Below, piece after piece: positions 57,083-64,000 of a stretch of 64,000 nt of DNA. The notes under the pieces were generated by a model. That model had not been told where the DNA came from, made no database searches, and saw nothing but the letters and a program-made list of their open reading frames with translations. The first letter of the stretch is position 1; the number at the start of each line of letters is the position of its first letter. Position numbers and translations under genes: made by a program. The stretch is taken from positions 80,272 to 144,271 of the forward strand of contig JANQFG010000277.1 in the NCBI GenBank assembly GCA_028277985.1, in the 5' to 3' direction. The stretch comes from a bacterium. GTDB lineage: Bacteria > Desulfobacterota > DSWW01.

Positions 57083-58459
57083 CAGTTGGGCGCCGTCTTC
57101 ACCCTTCCCGTTGCCGAAATCAATGACCTTGAGCAGTAGATCGTGCAGGCCGATGATCTCCACATCCTCCAGGTCGTTGTCCTCACAAACCTCCCGCAAC
57201 TGCTTCTTGCAGTTTGCGCAGGGAGCGACCACGTACTTGGCGCCCGTGGCCCGGATCTGATCCGCCTTTCGCTTGCCCATCGGCCCTGTTCGAAAGGCAC
57301 GAATCTCGTCGATCGAGACGGTCCCCCCACCCCCTCCGCAGCAGTAGTTCTCTTGGCGGTTGGGGGTCATTTCGACGAAGTCTTCGCAGATGAGCTTCAG
57401 GATCTCCCGGGGTTCCTCCGTAATCCGACCGGAGCGGGCGATGTTGCACGGATCGTGGTAAGTGACCTTGTCCTGAAATTTCTCCTTCTTCAGCGGGATT
57501 CTCCCCGCCTTCATCTGCTCCCAGGCGTATTGCAGGCAGTTCACGACCTCCGGCGCGTCGGGGCCCCCGAAGGTGGGAACGAACCAGGCGCTCCGTGTGG
57601 CATGACCGCACTCCCCGACGAGAATCTTCTTTCCCTTGAGGCGGCGTACCTCGGCCACGACATTCTTCACGATCTTCTCCATCATCCGATCGCTGTAGAA
57701 CAGGCCGTAATTGATGCCGTCGAAGTTCTTGGTGCCGATGGCCCAGGACCCCCCGGTCAGGTGCATGACCGCCGCGTTTCCCATCAGGGTATCCGCCTCG
57801 AGCAGATAGTCGGACACGGCCGGAAAGAACACGTACTCTGCGTCCTCGACGTCGATCGGGTACTTCACGTCGTTCACGCCGTAGATGTCCTCGAATTCCT
57901 CTTCGAGAAACTCGCACGTGTCTTCGAGGGCGGGCACCGTGATGGCGGACGTGTTGCCTACTCCTTCGAGCTGTTCCCGGACGGAGACGAGCAGCGCTTT
58001 GGGGATTACGTCGATCTCAGCAAGCAGCCAGCGTGCAAGGTGGGTGACCAGTCCGTGGTCTACTCCCATGGGGCAGCTGGATTTGCACCTTCTGCACGCA
58101 GTGCACCGGTAATAGGCCTCGGCCATCTCGTCGAGGTACTCGTCCGTCAGCGTGAAGCCGCCGAAAAGACGTGCCTTGAGGATGCCGGCCGCGGTGAAGT
58201 AGCGGCGGTAGACCGTGAAGAGCAGTTCCGATCGATGACAGGGGATGTCCCTGTCGTCTTCGGTGGTCTGATACAGCTGGCAGCTTGCCGCACACCGGCT
58301 GCACTTTGTGCTGAGGCGAGTGTACACATCGAGCGCAAGACCATAGCTCGAGTTTTCCAGGACCGCGGCAAAGGCCTCGAGGAACTTCCTGGGGCGCTCC
58401 GTGACTTCAAGGGCCTTCTCTTCGACGTAGTAGCTGTACTTCTCTCGGGTTGTCGTCAT
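57032..58459 (-). CDS. CCG-domain iron-sulfur protein (TmcB-like), fourth paralogue
   Basis: 475 residues from the ATG at 58459, which overlaps the NifX-like stop as ATGA and has AAGGAG upstream. First cluster motif is altered to CSRCAASCQLYQ (three Cys only in usual spacing), second is CTACRRCKSSCPMG. The C-terminal part has ECGHATRSA, HDPCNIARSG, NYCCGGGGGT and APCANCKKQ. The acidic tail (DGSSSEGGEEKT) arises from the tandem repeat. It is the cytoplasmic subunit of the operon's membrane complex. Confidence 0.9.
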   Translation of the reverse strand: MTTTREKYSYYVEEKALEVTERPRKFLEAFAAVLENSSYGLALDVYTRLSTKCSRCAASCQLYQTTEDDRDIPCHRSELLFTVYRRYFTAAGILKARLFGGFTLTDEYLDEMAEAYYRCTACRRCKSSCPMGVDHGLVTHLARWLLAEIDVIPKALLVSVREQLEGVGNTSAITVPALEDTCEFLEEEFEDIYGVNDVKYPIDVEDAEYVFFPAVSDYLLEADTLMGNAAVMHLTGGSWAIGTKNFDGINYGLFYSDRMMEKIVKNVVAEVRRLKGKKILVGECGHATRSAWFVPTFGGPDAPEVVNCLQYAWEQMKAGRIPLKKEKFQDKVTYHDPCNIARSGRITEEPREILKLICEDFVEMTPNRQENYCCGGGGGTVSIDEIRAFRTGPMGKRKADQIRATGAKYVVAPCANCKKQLREVCEDNDLEDVEIIGLHDLLLKVIDFGNGKGEDGAQLQDGSSSEGGEEKTTQD

Positions 58460-58875
58460 GATACCGGTTTTCTCCTTGAGTCTTTCTTGGCGGGGACGCG
58501 TTCTTCGGTGCGTCTTGCGCCTCGGGGAGACCGACGCGGGTTTTGAACGGGCGGACAGGGACCCATGCCCGCGAAGACCTGGCCGTCCAGATAGGTCGCC
58601 AATACGTCTTCCGCCTCTCCGATGAGACCCCAGATGACCGCGATGTTCCTCAACCGAAACTCCCGCTGGTATTCGGCGTTGATTCCGCCGCTCAGGACCA
58701 GGTCCACGCCTTCCCTCGCGAGGCATTCGGCGATCTGGATCGGGTTCTGAACATCCATGGCCAGGGTCGCGCGGCCCGTGTCCCGGTCATCCTTTACTTC
58801 AACCAGGAGAAATTCCCGGGCGTTTCCGAACCGGGGGGAGATTCTGTTCTCATGAAGTGGCATGGCGATTTTCAT
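58456..58875 (-). CDS. NifX/NifB-C-terminal-like (dinitrogenase cofactor family) small protein
   Basis: 139 residues. The start is set at ATG 58875 because the -24/-12 promoter predicts a transcript beginning near 58903. The sequence MKIAMPLHENRISPRFGNAR, LLVEV, IAECLAREGVDLVLSGGI and LDGQVFAGMGPCPP is the Nitro_FeMo-Co (NifX/MTH1175) fold. Such proteins bind metal-sulfur clusters during assembly. The C-terminal 35 residues are basic and disordered-looking. As first gene of the operon it may help build the special cluster of the CCG protein; inference. Confidence 0.82.
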   Translation of the reverse strand: MKIAMPLHENRISPRFGNAREFLLVEVKDDRDTGRATLAMDVQNPIQIAECLAREGVDLVLSGGINAEYQREFRLRNIAVIWGLIGEAEDVLATYLDGQVFAGMGPCPPVQNPRRSPRGARRTEERVPAKKDSRRKPVS

Positions 58876-58914
58876 CCATTGATTCCCGTCTGACCGATTG
58901 TGTCCCACAGCAAG

Positions 58915-58930
58915 AGCACAAACGATGCCA
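58915..58930 (-). promoter_or_regulatory. Sigma-54 (-24/-12) promoter of the NifX-TmcBC-cytochrome-kinase operon
   Basis: On the minus strand TGGCATCGTTTGTGCT; GG and GC are correctly spaced, with GTGC in place of TTGC. It would drive all genes from 58875 down to 53099. Confidence 0.72.
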
Positions 58931-59010
58931 ACCGTCGCGGAGGGGGGATAAGTTGTCGAGTTTGCTCGAGTTTTTCAGTTATCCCGGGTAGGGGGAGATT
59001 GGTTTCTCGC

Positions 59011-59113
59011 GTTGCACGGACGCAACGACCCCGAGAGGATCTTTCGATTATTCTTTTATTTTTAGGGGGATTGTCTATTTGTTGCAGAATAGCAACGGTT
59101 GCAGATATGCAAC
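59011..59113. promoter_or_regulatory. Three 16-bp palindromes GTTGC-N6-GCAAC (enhancer sites)
   Basis: GTTGCACGGACGCAAC (59011-59026), GTTGCAGAATAGCAAC (59081-59096) and GTTGCAGATATGCAAC (59098-59113). The arms are perfect in all three. They lie about 110-210 bases upstream of the sigma-54 start, immediately after the regulator gene. An AT-rich stretch (59045-59065) between sites could bind IHF. Confidence 0.82.
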
Positions 59114-59114
59114 G

Positions 59115-60470
59115 CTACGGAACCTCGATCCCGTGGCGTTGCATCTTTCTCCACAATGTGGAGCGGTGCATCCCGAGTTCCCTGGCAGCCTGGCTCCGAT
59201 CCCAGCCGTAGCGCTCGAGCGCCTCGACAATGACCTGCTTCTCCAGCTCGGGCAACCTGGAGGTCTTGCCCGTGGCCTGCGGAGCGGTACGATGATTGGA
59301 GGGGGTGAGATTCTCCGGCAGATGGCTCGTCTTGATCTCAGGTCCTTTACACAGGACGAAGGCATGCTCCAGAACATTCTCCAGTTCCCGCACGTTTCCC
59401 GGATAGTCATAATCCAGAAGCCTCTTCATCGCCCTCTTTGAAACCGCGCGGATTCGCTTGCCTGTCTTCTCGGTGAATTTCCGGACGAAGTGATCGACGA
59501 GCAGCGGGAGATCCTCTTTCCGGTCTCGAAGAGGGGGAATCTCGAGCTTCATCACGTTCAATCGATAGAACAGGTCTTCCCTGAACTCCCCCTTCTTGAC
59601 CAGCGACGAAAGGTCCTGGTGGCTGGCGGCCACGATTCTCACATCCGCCTTTTCGGTTGATGTGCTTCCGAGGGGCTCGTATTCCCTTTGCTCCAGCACC
59701 CGGAGCAATTTGACCTGTGTCCCTTTGCTCAAATCTCCGATCTCGTCAAGAAACAGGGTCCCCCCCGCAGCCATCTTGAAGCGGCCCGGCTTGTCCCTCT
59801 TTGCGTCCGTGAAGGCCCCCTTCTTGTACCCGAACAACTCCGACTCGAGTAGGGTCTCAGGGAGCGCGCCGCAGTTGACCGCAACGAAGGGCCCTTTCTT
59901 TCTCAGGCTCGTGTTGTGAATCGCCGTTGCGAACAGCTCTTTTCCCGTGCCGCTCTCTCCCCGGATGAGCACGGTCGCATCGCTCTGGGCAACATCGGGA
60001 AGGATGTTCAGAAGCTTGGCAACCGCCTTGCTCTTGCTCACGATGTCCTGAAAGGTGTATTGCCGCGAAATCTCCTTGCGCAGCTCGTGGATCAGGGAAA
60101 GGTCTCGAAAGGTCTCGACGGCTCCTACGACTTCCCCTTTCCGGTTCTTCAGAATGGAAGTGCTGATGCTGATCGGGACCTCCTGGTTCTGACGATTCAG
60201 GATGTTCACCTCCATGTTGACGATGCTCTCGAAGGTCCTTGCCGTGTGTTTGAGGGGACACATCTTGAAGCAGATGTCCGCCTTGAATATGTCGTGGCAG
60301 AACTGGCCCACGACCTCTCTTCGCGCATACCCGGTGATCTGCTCCGCCGCCTTGTTGAACGTGGTGATCCTCATCCCCTGGTCTATAGTGAAGACTCCGT
60401 CCGCGATGCTGTCCAGGATCAGATCGGTGATTTCCTTGTTCCCTTGCGGTGTGGTCTTCTTCGCTTTCAT
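59115..60470 (-). CDS. Sigma-54-dependent PAS regulator, intact
   Basis: 451 residues from the ATG at 60470. PAS domain (about 15-130) with CHDIFKADICFKMCPL; AAA+ domain with Walker A GESGTGKELFA (about 169), GAFTDA (about 218), Walker B GTLFLDEIGDLS; C-terminal HTH RSQAARELGMHRSTLWRKMQ. Closest relative in the window is the regulator at 42508. It most likely binds the three GTTGC palindromes directly downstream and activates the operon starting at 58875. Confidence 0.93.
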   Translation of the reverse strand: MKAKKTTPQGNKEITDLILDSIADGVFTIDQGMRITTFNKAAEQITGYARREVVGQFCHDIFKADICFKMCPLKHTARTFESIVNMEVNILNRQNQEVPISISTSILKNRKGEVVGAVETFRDLSLIHELRKEISRQYTFQDIVSKSKAVAKLLNILPDVAQSDATVLIRGESGTGKELFATAIHNTSLRKKGPFVAVNCGALPETLLESELFGYKKGAFTDAKRDKPGRFKMAAGGTLFLDEIGDLSKGTQVKLLRVLEQREYEPLGSTSTEKADVRIVAASHQDLSSLVKKGEFREDLFYRLNVMKLEIPPLRDRKEDLPLLVDHFVRKFTEKTGKRIRAVSKRAMKRLLDYDYPGNVRELENVLEHAFVLCKGPEIKTSHLPENLTPSNHRTAPQATGKTSRLPELEKQVIVEALERYGWDRSQAARELGMHRSTLWRKMQRHGIEVP

Positions 60471-60643
60471 TCCGGGTAAAGCCTCTCCGTTGTGACGTCG
60501 TGCCGGGTGTCTTCCGCATGCTACCTTAAGATTATCCGGCACGGAAGGACGAAAAACAACCGGCGTCCGCTTTGAGTGGTGTCATCGGAGGCGGGAGGGG
60601 GGGATGCGGTGAGTGTCCGCCGAAGAGTATGGAAGACGGCCCG

Positions 60644-60685
60644 TCGAAAAAATAAAGGCCGGGTTCCCCGACGGGGACCCGGCCT
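60644..60685 (-). terminator. Rho-independent terminator of sat
   Basis: On the minus strand AAGGCCGGGTCCCCG pairs with CGGGGAACCCGGCCTT (one bulged base), followed by TTTATTTTTTC. It lies about 50 bases after the sat stop. Confidence 0.87.
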
Positions 60686-60732
60686 TGTCATCACGTCCGT
60701 GTGGACAACCCTTTTGCGCGGATGTCGAAGGA

Positions 60733-61956
60733 TCAACCAGAGTGCTTGCCCAGTTTGATTTCCGGCTTCTCTTCGAGACCCTGGTAGTAGGTGATCAGGA
60801 TCTTGGCAACTTCCGGTCGGGAGAACTCCTTGGGCGGTGCGGTGCCCTCGGACAGCATGGCCCTGACCTTGGTTCCTGAAAGCAGGATGAAGTCTTCCTT
60901 GGTGTGATCCGGCACATCGCGCATCATGACGACCTTGTTCAGCTTCTTGGACCAGGCCGTGTGGTCGGCGTTGAAGATCTCGATGTCCAGAGCGCCTTTG
61001 GGCACCTCGTCATCGAAGATCGTCTGCGCGTCGAAAGGTCCGTAGTAGTCGCCCACGCCGGCATGGTCGCGGCCCACGATCAGGTGGGTGCAGCCCGTGT
61101 TCTGGCGGAAAAGGGCATGCAGCACGGCCTCTCTCGGGCCGGCATAGAGCATGTCGAAGCCGTATCCGGTGATCAGGACGGTGTTCGGCTCGAAATAGTT
61201 CTCGGCCATGACGCGGATGCAGGCATCGCGCACGTCGGCGGGAATGTCGCCCTTCTTCAGCTTGCCCAGGAGCATGTGAACCAGGATGCCGTCGGCTTTG
61301 ACCGCTTTCCAGGCCATGCGGCAGAGCTCTTCGTGGGCCAGATGCATCGGATTTCGTGTCTGGAAGGCAACGACCTTTTCCCAGCCCATTTTCCCCATTT
61401 CTTCCCGAATCTGGTAGGCCGTACGGAACGTCTCGGGAAACTCCTTGTCGAAATAGGAGAAGTTGAGAACCTGGATCGGACCGGAGATGCAGGTCTTTCC
61501 GACCGAATTGAAGGCCTTCACGCCGGGATGCTCCATGTCATCCGTGCGGAAGATCTTGTCGGTCATCATCTTCATTTCGTCGTCGGTAAAGGTCTCGATC
61601 GCCTCTACGTCCATGACGGCGAGGATCGGGTTGCCTTCCACGTTCGGATCCTTGAGAGCGATCCGTTTGGCGTCCTTGATCGATGAGGCGTCTTCCACCA
61701 TGTTGACGATGGGCACCGGGAAGAACACGCCGCTCGCCGTCTGCATCTTTTCGGCCGTGCCCAGGGCGTCGGCCTTGTTCATGTAGCCGGTCAGAGGGTT
61801 GAAATAGCCACCTGCCATCATGACGGCGTTGGCGGCAGCGGCTGAGCAGACGACGATGGAGGGCAGTCCTTCGGCCTCCTTGAGCAACTCGGCTCGTTTC
61901 GCGTCATCCTGCACATACAACGGATTCAGGGTATCCGACCCATGGGGTTTGATCAT
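60733..61956 (-). CDS. sat: Sulfate adenylyltransferase (ATP sulfurylase)
   Basis: 407 residues from the ATG at 61956 (AAGGAGGAG upstream). Catalyses ATP plus sulfate to adenosine-5'-phosphosulfate and pyrophosphate, the activation step of dissimilatory sulfate reduction. Active-site motif QTRNPMHLAH (199-208), then LLGKLKKGDIP, GRDHAGVGDYYGPFDA and ISGTKVR-like LLSGTKVRAML. Homo-oligomeric archaeal/sulfate-reducer type, without an APS kinase domain. It is transcribed alone from the promoter at 62108, divergent from aprBA. Confidence 0.97.
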   Translation of the reverse strand: MIKPHGSDTLNPLYVQDDAKRAELLKEAEGLPSIVVCSAAAANAVMMAGGYFNPLTGYMNKADALGTAEKMQTASGVFFPVPIVNMVEDASSIKDAKRIALKDPNVEGNPILAVMDVEAIETFTDDEMKMMTDKIFRTDDMEHPGVKAFNSVGKTCISGPIQVLNFSYFDKEFPETFRTAYQIREEMGKMGWEKVVAFQTRNPMHLAHEELCRMAWKAVKADGILVHMLLGKLKKGDIPADVRDACIRVMAENYFEPNTVLITGYGFDMLYAGPREAVLHALFRQNTGCTHLIVGRDHAGVGDYYGPFDAQTIFDDEVPKGALDIEIFNADHTAWSKKLNKVVMMRDVPDHTKEDFILLSGTKVRAMLSEGTAPPKEFSRPEVAKILITYYQGLEEKPEIKLGKHSG

Positions 61957-62107
61957 GATTCTACACTCCTCCTTGATCGTGATGGGTTTAGCATGGGATA
62001 GAAAAAAGGGGTTTCGGTGCAGCTTAAGCCTGGTGAACCGGGGATTAAGCGATCGTGGTGGTCCTCCTGGACGATTCTCCACATGACAGAACAAGAATAG
62101 ACCCGGC

Positions 62108-62136
62108 ATTTTAGGTGGAGTCTCTTGAAATGTCAA
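62108..62136 (-). promoter_or_regulatory. Strong sigma-70-like promoter of sat
   Basis: On the minus strand TTGACA (62131-62136), 17-base spacer, TAAAAT (62108-62113). The leader to the ATG is about 145 bases. Confidence 0.78.
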
Positions 62137-62419
62137 GATCCGCCCGCGGAAACACCTTGGAAACGGCCTTGTGAGTCCTAGAGTGCCCATCCGGAGGTCG
62201 GGAAGGGGGGGAATTGACAGGAAACAACCCGGATTCTCTGCAGAAAGGGTCGAGCCGGCCTCCATGTGTTCCGATCCAAGCTTCCCGGTCGGCACGATGA
62301 TCCGTTTCTCCCCGCCGGGATCCCCCGCGTCCCGTTTCAAGGTAAACAGCGTTTTGATGAAAAGGCCATGGAATCGGCTCAAGTGGAGCGTAATCCCAGC
62401 AGAAATCTTGGGGCCGGTA

Positions 62420-62468
62420 TTGACAGTCGATGGGGATGATGGTAAAAAGCTGAATGAATGATCATTCA
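62420..62468 (+). promoter_or_regulatory. Orphan promoter with TGAATGATCATTCA operator
   Basis: TTGACA (62420-62425), 17-base spacer, TAAAAA (62443-62448), then the perfect palindrome TGAATGATCATTCA (62455-62468) at the predicted start. The palindrome recalls TetR-family (FadR-type) sites. No gene follows before the apr promoter. Confidence 0.5.
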
Positions 62469-62707
62469 GCGTGCGAACCCCCTCGTTACGGGGTCAGATG
62501 TTTGGTGATGCAGGTTTTTTGACGCCAGGGCCATCGTCGCCCGCTGGAGAGTGACAAGCACAGGGAAAACCGGGCAAAAAGACCGGGTGAAGACGAAGGC
62601 CGAAGGACGCTGACTCCCCCTCAATATCTTCTCGGTCGGGTCAGGGAGCGTCGATCCGGAGAGGGTGGGCAAGAACGGAAAAAAGAACGGGAAAAAGCAG
62701 CCGGTTC

Positions 62708-62736
62708 TTGACGCACTTGGTTCATTCGCGTATTAT
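62708..62736 (+). promoter_or_regulatory. Sigma-70-like promoter of aprBA
   Basis: TTGACG (62708-62713), 17-base spacer, TATTAT (62731-62736). Confidence 0.75.
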
Positions 62737-62742
62737 TCAATG

Positions 62743-63071
62743 CTCTTCGCCTAGCACGACTCCTTACGCCCTGTACATTACAATCTGTTTTGATAAAAGG
62801 TGAAAAGACCCTCTCTTTAATCTTTCTTTGATCTCACATCCGTGCCGTACCGCAGTCCAATCGGTGGAGGTCTGCGTTTCGCGCGGAACATAGCAACAAC
62901 CCTCTGAAACACGCTCAAATGCGCATGGAAAGGAGGTGAAGGGAATATACTGCGACTTTTGGGGTCTCTTTCGGTGAGCGTCTAAGGATAAATTCGTAAT
63001 CGGTTGGGGGCTGTTCTAAGTGAACGGTTACCCCGTTCGTCAAAGGGCAAAGTAGAAGGAGGAGAAACAGT
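62743..63071 (+). other. Long aprB leader
   Basis: About 330 bases between predicted start and AUG. It contains an unused strong Shine-Dalgarno AAAGGAGGTG (about 62928-62940) with no ATG at the right distance, and a small hairpin GAACGG-CCGTTC near 63022-63039. The true aprB site, AGAAGGAGGAG, ends the leader. Confidence 0.5.
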
Positions 63072-63524
63072 ATGCCTAGCTTCGTAATCATGGAAAAGTG
63101 TGACGGATGCAAGGGGCAGGACAAGACAGCTTGCATGCACATCTGCCCGAACGACCTGATGGTTCTGGATGTGGACACAGATCCAGAAAACCCGAAGGCC
63201 TTCAATCGGGACCCGGACATGTGCTGGGAATGTTACAACTGTGTGAAGATCTGCCCCCAGCAGTCCATCGACGTGAAGGGCTACGCGGACTTCGTCCCCA
63301 TGGGCGCCAGCGTGGTGCCGCTGCGTGGTTCCGAGGACATCATGTGGACGGTCAAGTTCCGCAGCGGTGCCCTCAAGCGCTTCAAGTTCCCGATCCGGAC
63401 GACTCCGGAAGGCAAGGCCGAGCCTCTGGCAGGCTGCAACACCGGAACAGAAGACCTCAAGGATCAGCTCCTCTGCACGGAGCCCGATTCCCTTCGGTAC
63501 GAGCTTCCTACCCTGAAAAAGTAA
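63072..63524 (+). CDS. aprB: Adenylylsulfate reductase, beta subunit
   Basis: 150 residues. Ferredoxin-like N-terminus with two 4Fe-4S sites: CDGCKGQDKTACMHICPND (with the enlarged spacing typical of AprB) and CWECYNCVKICPQQ. The C-terminal half (GASVVPLRGSEDIMWTVKFR) wraps the alpha subunit. Cytoplasmic; it passes electrons from the QmoABC complex to the FAD of AprA for APS reduction to sulfite and AMP. The aprA ATG is 24 bases downstream. Confidence 0.97.
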   Translation: MPSFVIMEKCDGCKGQDKTACMHICPNDLMVLDVDTDPENPKAFNRDPDMCWECYNCVKICPQQSIDVKGYADFVPMGASVVPLRGSEDIMWTVKFRSGALKRFKFPIRTTPEGKAEPLAGCNTGTEDLKDQLLCTEPDSLRYELPTLKK

Positions 63525-63548
63525 TTTTGGTTGAGAGGAGGAGAAAGT

Positions 63549-64000
63549 ATGGATTCTTCAAAATTTGAGACCGTAGTAGTCGAAACCGATCTCTTGATCT
63601 GTGGCGGCGGTATGTCTGCATGCGGCGCGGCCTTCGAGGCCTCCCACTGGGCGAAGAAGCACGGCCTGAAGGTGACCGTTGTGGACAAGGCAGCCATGGA
63701 TCGTAGCGGCGCGGTGGCCATGGGCCTCTCAGCCATCAACGAGTACATCGGCATCGAGGAAGGTGAGCACACCGTAGACGAGTATGTGAAGTATGTTCGT
63801 CAGGACCTCATGGGTGTTTCCCGAGAGGACCTGGTCTATGACATCGCCCGTCACGTGGACGGCAGTGTGCATCTCTTCGAGAAGTGGGGCCTGCCCCTCT
63901 GGAAGGACGAGAACGGCAAGTACGTTCGAGAGGGACCGTGGCAGGTCATGATCAACGGTGAGTCCTACAAGGTGATCGTGGCAGAGGCGGCGAAGAACGC
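63549..64000 (+). CDS. aprA: Adenylylsulfate reductase, alpha subunit (5' part; runs off the right edge)
   Basis: First 150 residues of a protein normally about 660 long. FAD-binding LLICGGGMSACGAAFEASHW, VVDKAAMDRSGAVAMGLSAI and the FDMGVSREDLV-like segment LMGVSREDLVYDIARHVDGS are diagnostic of AprA. GAGGAGGAG precedes the ATG. It reduces adenosine-5'-phosphosulfate to sulfite and AMP in the cytosol together with AprB. Confidence 0.97.
   Translation, partial: MDSSKFETVVVETDLLICGGGMSACGAAFEASHWAKKHGLKVTVVDKAAMDRSGAVAMGLSAINEYIGIEEGEHTVDEYVKYVRQDLMGVSREDLVYDIARHVDGSVHLFEKWGLPLWKDENGKYVREGPWQVMINGESYKVIVAEAAKN

Larger units (their letters stand above)
61957..63071. other. 1.1-kb divergent regulatory region between sat and aprBA
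   Basis: Holds the sat promoter, the aprB promoter with a leader of about 330 bases, and an orphan promoter/palindrome near 62420-62468. Minus-strand open frames upstream of sat are not convincing as coding. Around 62575-62660 the sequence is purine-rich with no structure noted. Confidence 0.55.

Noticed and set aside
58460..58726. N-terminal extension of the CCG protein to 58726
   Set aside because: It overlaps the NifX-like gene out of frame, and the ATGA overlap with AAGGAG sets the start at 58459.

Overview
The window is high-GC bacterial chromosome, almost certainly from a dissimilatory sulfate reducer of the Desulfobacterota (former Deltaproteobacteria). The clearest evidence is at the right end: a prokaryotic sulfate adenylyltransferase (sat), a 150-residue AprB-type ferredoxin and the start of AprA, each behind its own sigma-70-like promoter. 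The middle of the window agrees: tetraheme cytochrome c3, NarI/TmcC-like membrane cytochromes and CCG-domain (HdrD/TmcB-like) iron-sulfur proteins. No tRNA, rRNA, CRISPR array or transposase gene was seen. The species cannot be named from the sequence.

Layout. 1-3.7 kb: end of a TatD nuclease, a secreted protein of four exactly 96-residue PKD-like repeats, and a short-chain dehydrogenase. 3.8-16.7 kb: a probable lipoprotein of the GH123/DUF4091 type, an ExeA-like ATPase with a SPOR tail, a zinc-ribbon/TPR protein and an FHA protein in one operon with a visible operator, a large adenosylhomocysteinase-like protein of unknown role, UDP-glucose dehydrogenase, a UDP-glucuronate-epimerase-like protein and a ROK sugar kinase. 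17.2-19.9 kb: MerR regulator, ParA ATPase fused to a glycogen-binding (CBM48-like) domain, and an unknown protein. 19.9-27.5 kb: a flavin reductase, then a corrinoid methyltransferase set (UroD-type methyltransferase, corrinoid protein, MetH-activation-domain protein) overlapping a molybdopterin oxidoreductase and followed by a long acyl-CoA dehydrogenase. 27.7-35.8 kb: Hsp20, double-hotdog protein, NDP-sugar dehydrogenase, lipoprotein, membrane spermidine-synthase-like protein, methyltransferase.

36-60.5 kb is a redox island. It has four CCG-domain Fe-S proteins, four NarI/TmcC-like membrane subunits, a tetraheme and a hexaheme cytochrome c, three bacterial-enhancer-binding-protein (EBP) regulators, an Rrf2 regulator, a PocR-domain protein, one histidine kinase and three free receiver proteins, plus a receiver domain fused to one Fe-S subunit. 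Two parts share a design: an intact EBP gene, then an array of operator repeats, then a -24/-12 (sigma-54) promoter, then a redox operon. In one (38.3-43.9 kb) the first operon gene is itself a degenerate EBP; in the other (53.1-60.5 kb) it is a NifX-like protein, and the operon continues through TmcB-like, TmcC-like, hexaheme cytochrome, kinase and two receivers. A third set is led by Rrf2 with a putative operator. The genes suggest several interchangeable membrane electron-transfer modules serving sulfate reduction, each under its own redox-responsive control; this is inference.

The intergenic stretches at 43.9-44.7, 47.1-47.3 and 48.7-48.9 kb hold REP-like palindromes. Two of them share a core but have different, self-complementary arms. 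A microrepeat built on TGACCCC/TGATCCC occurs at four places, twice over stop codons.
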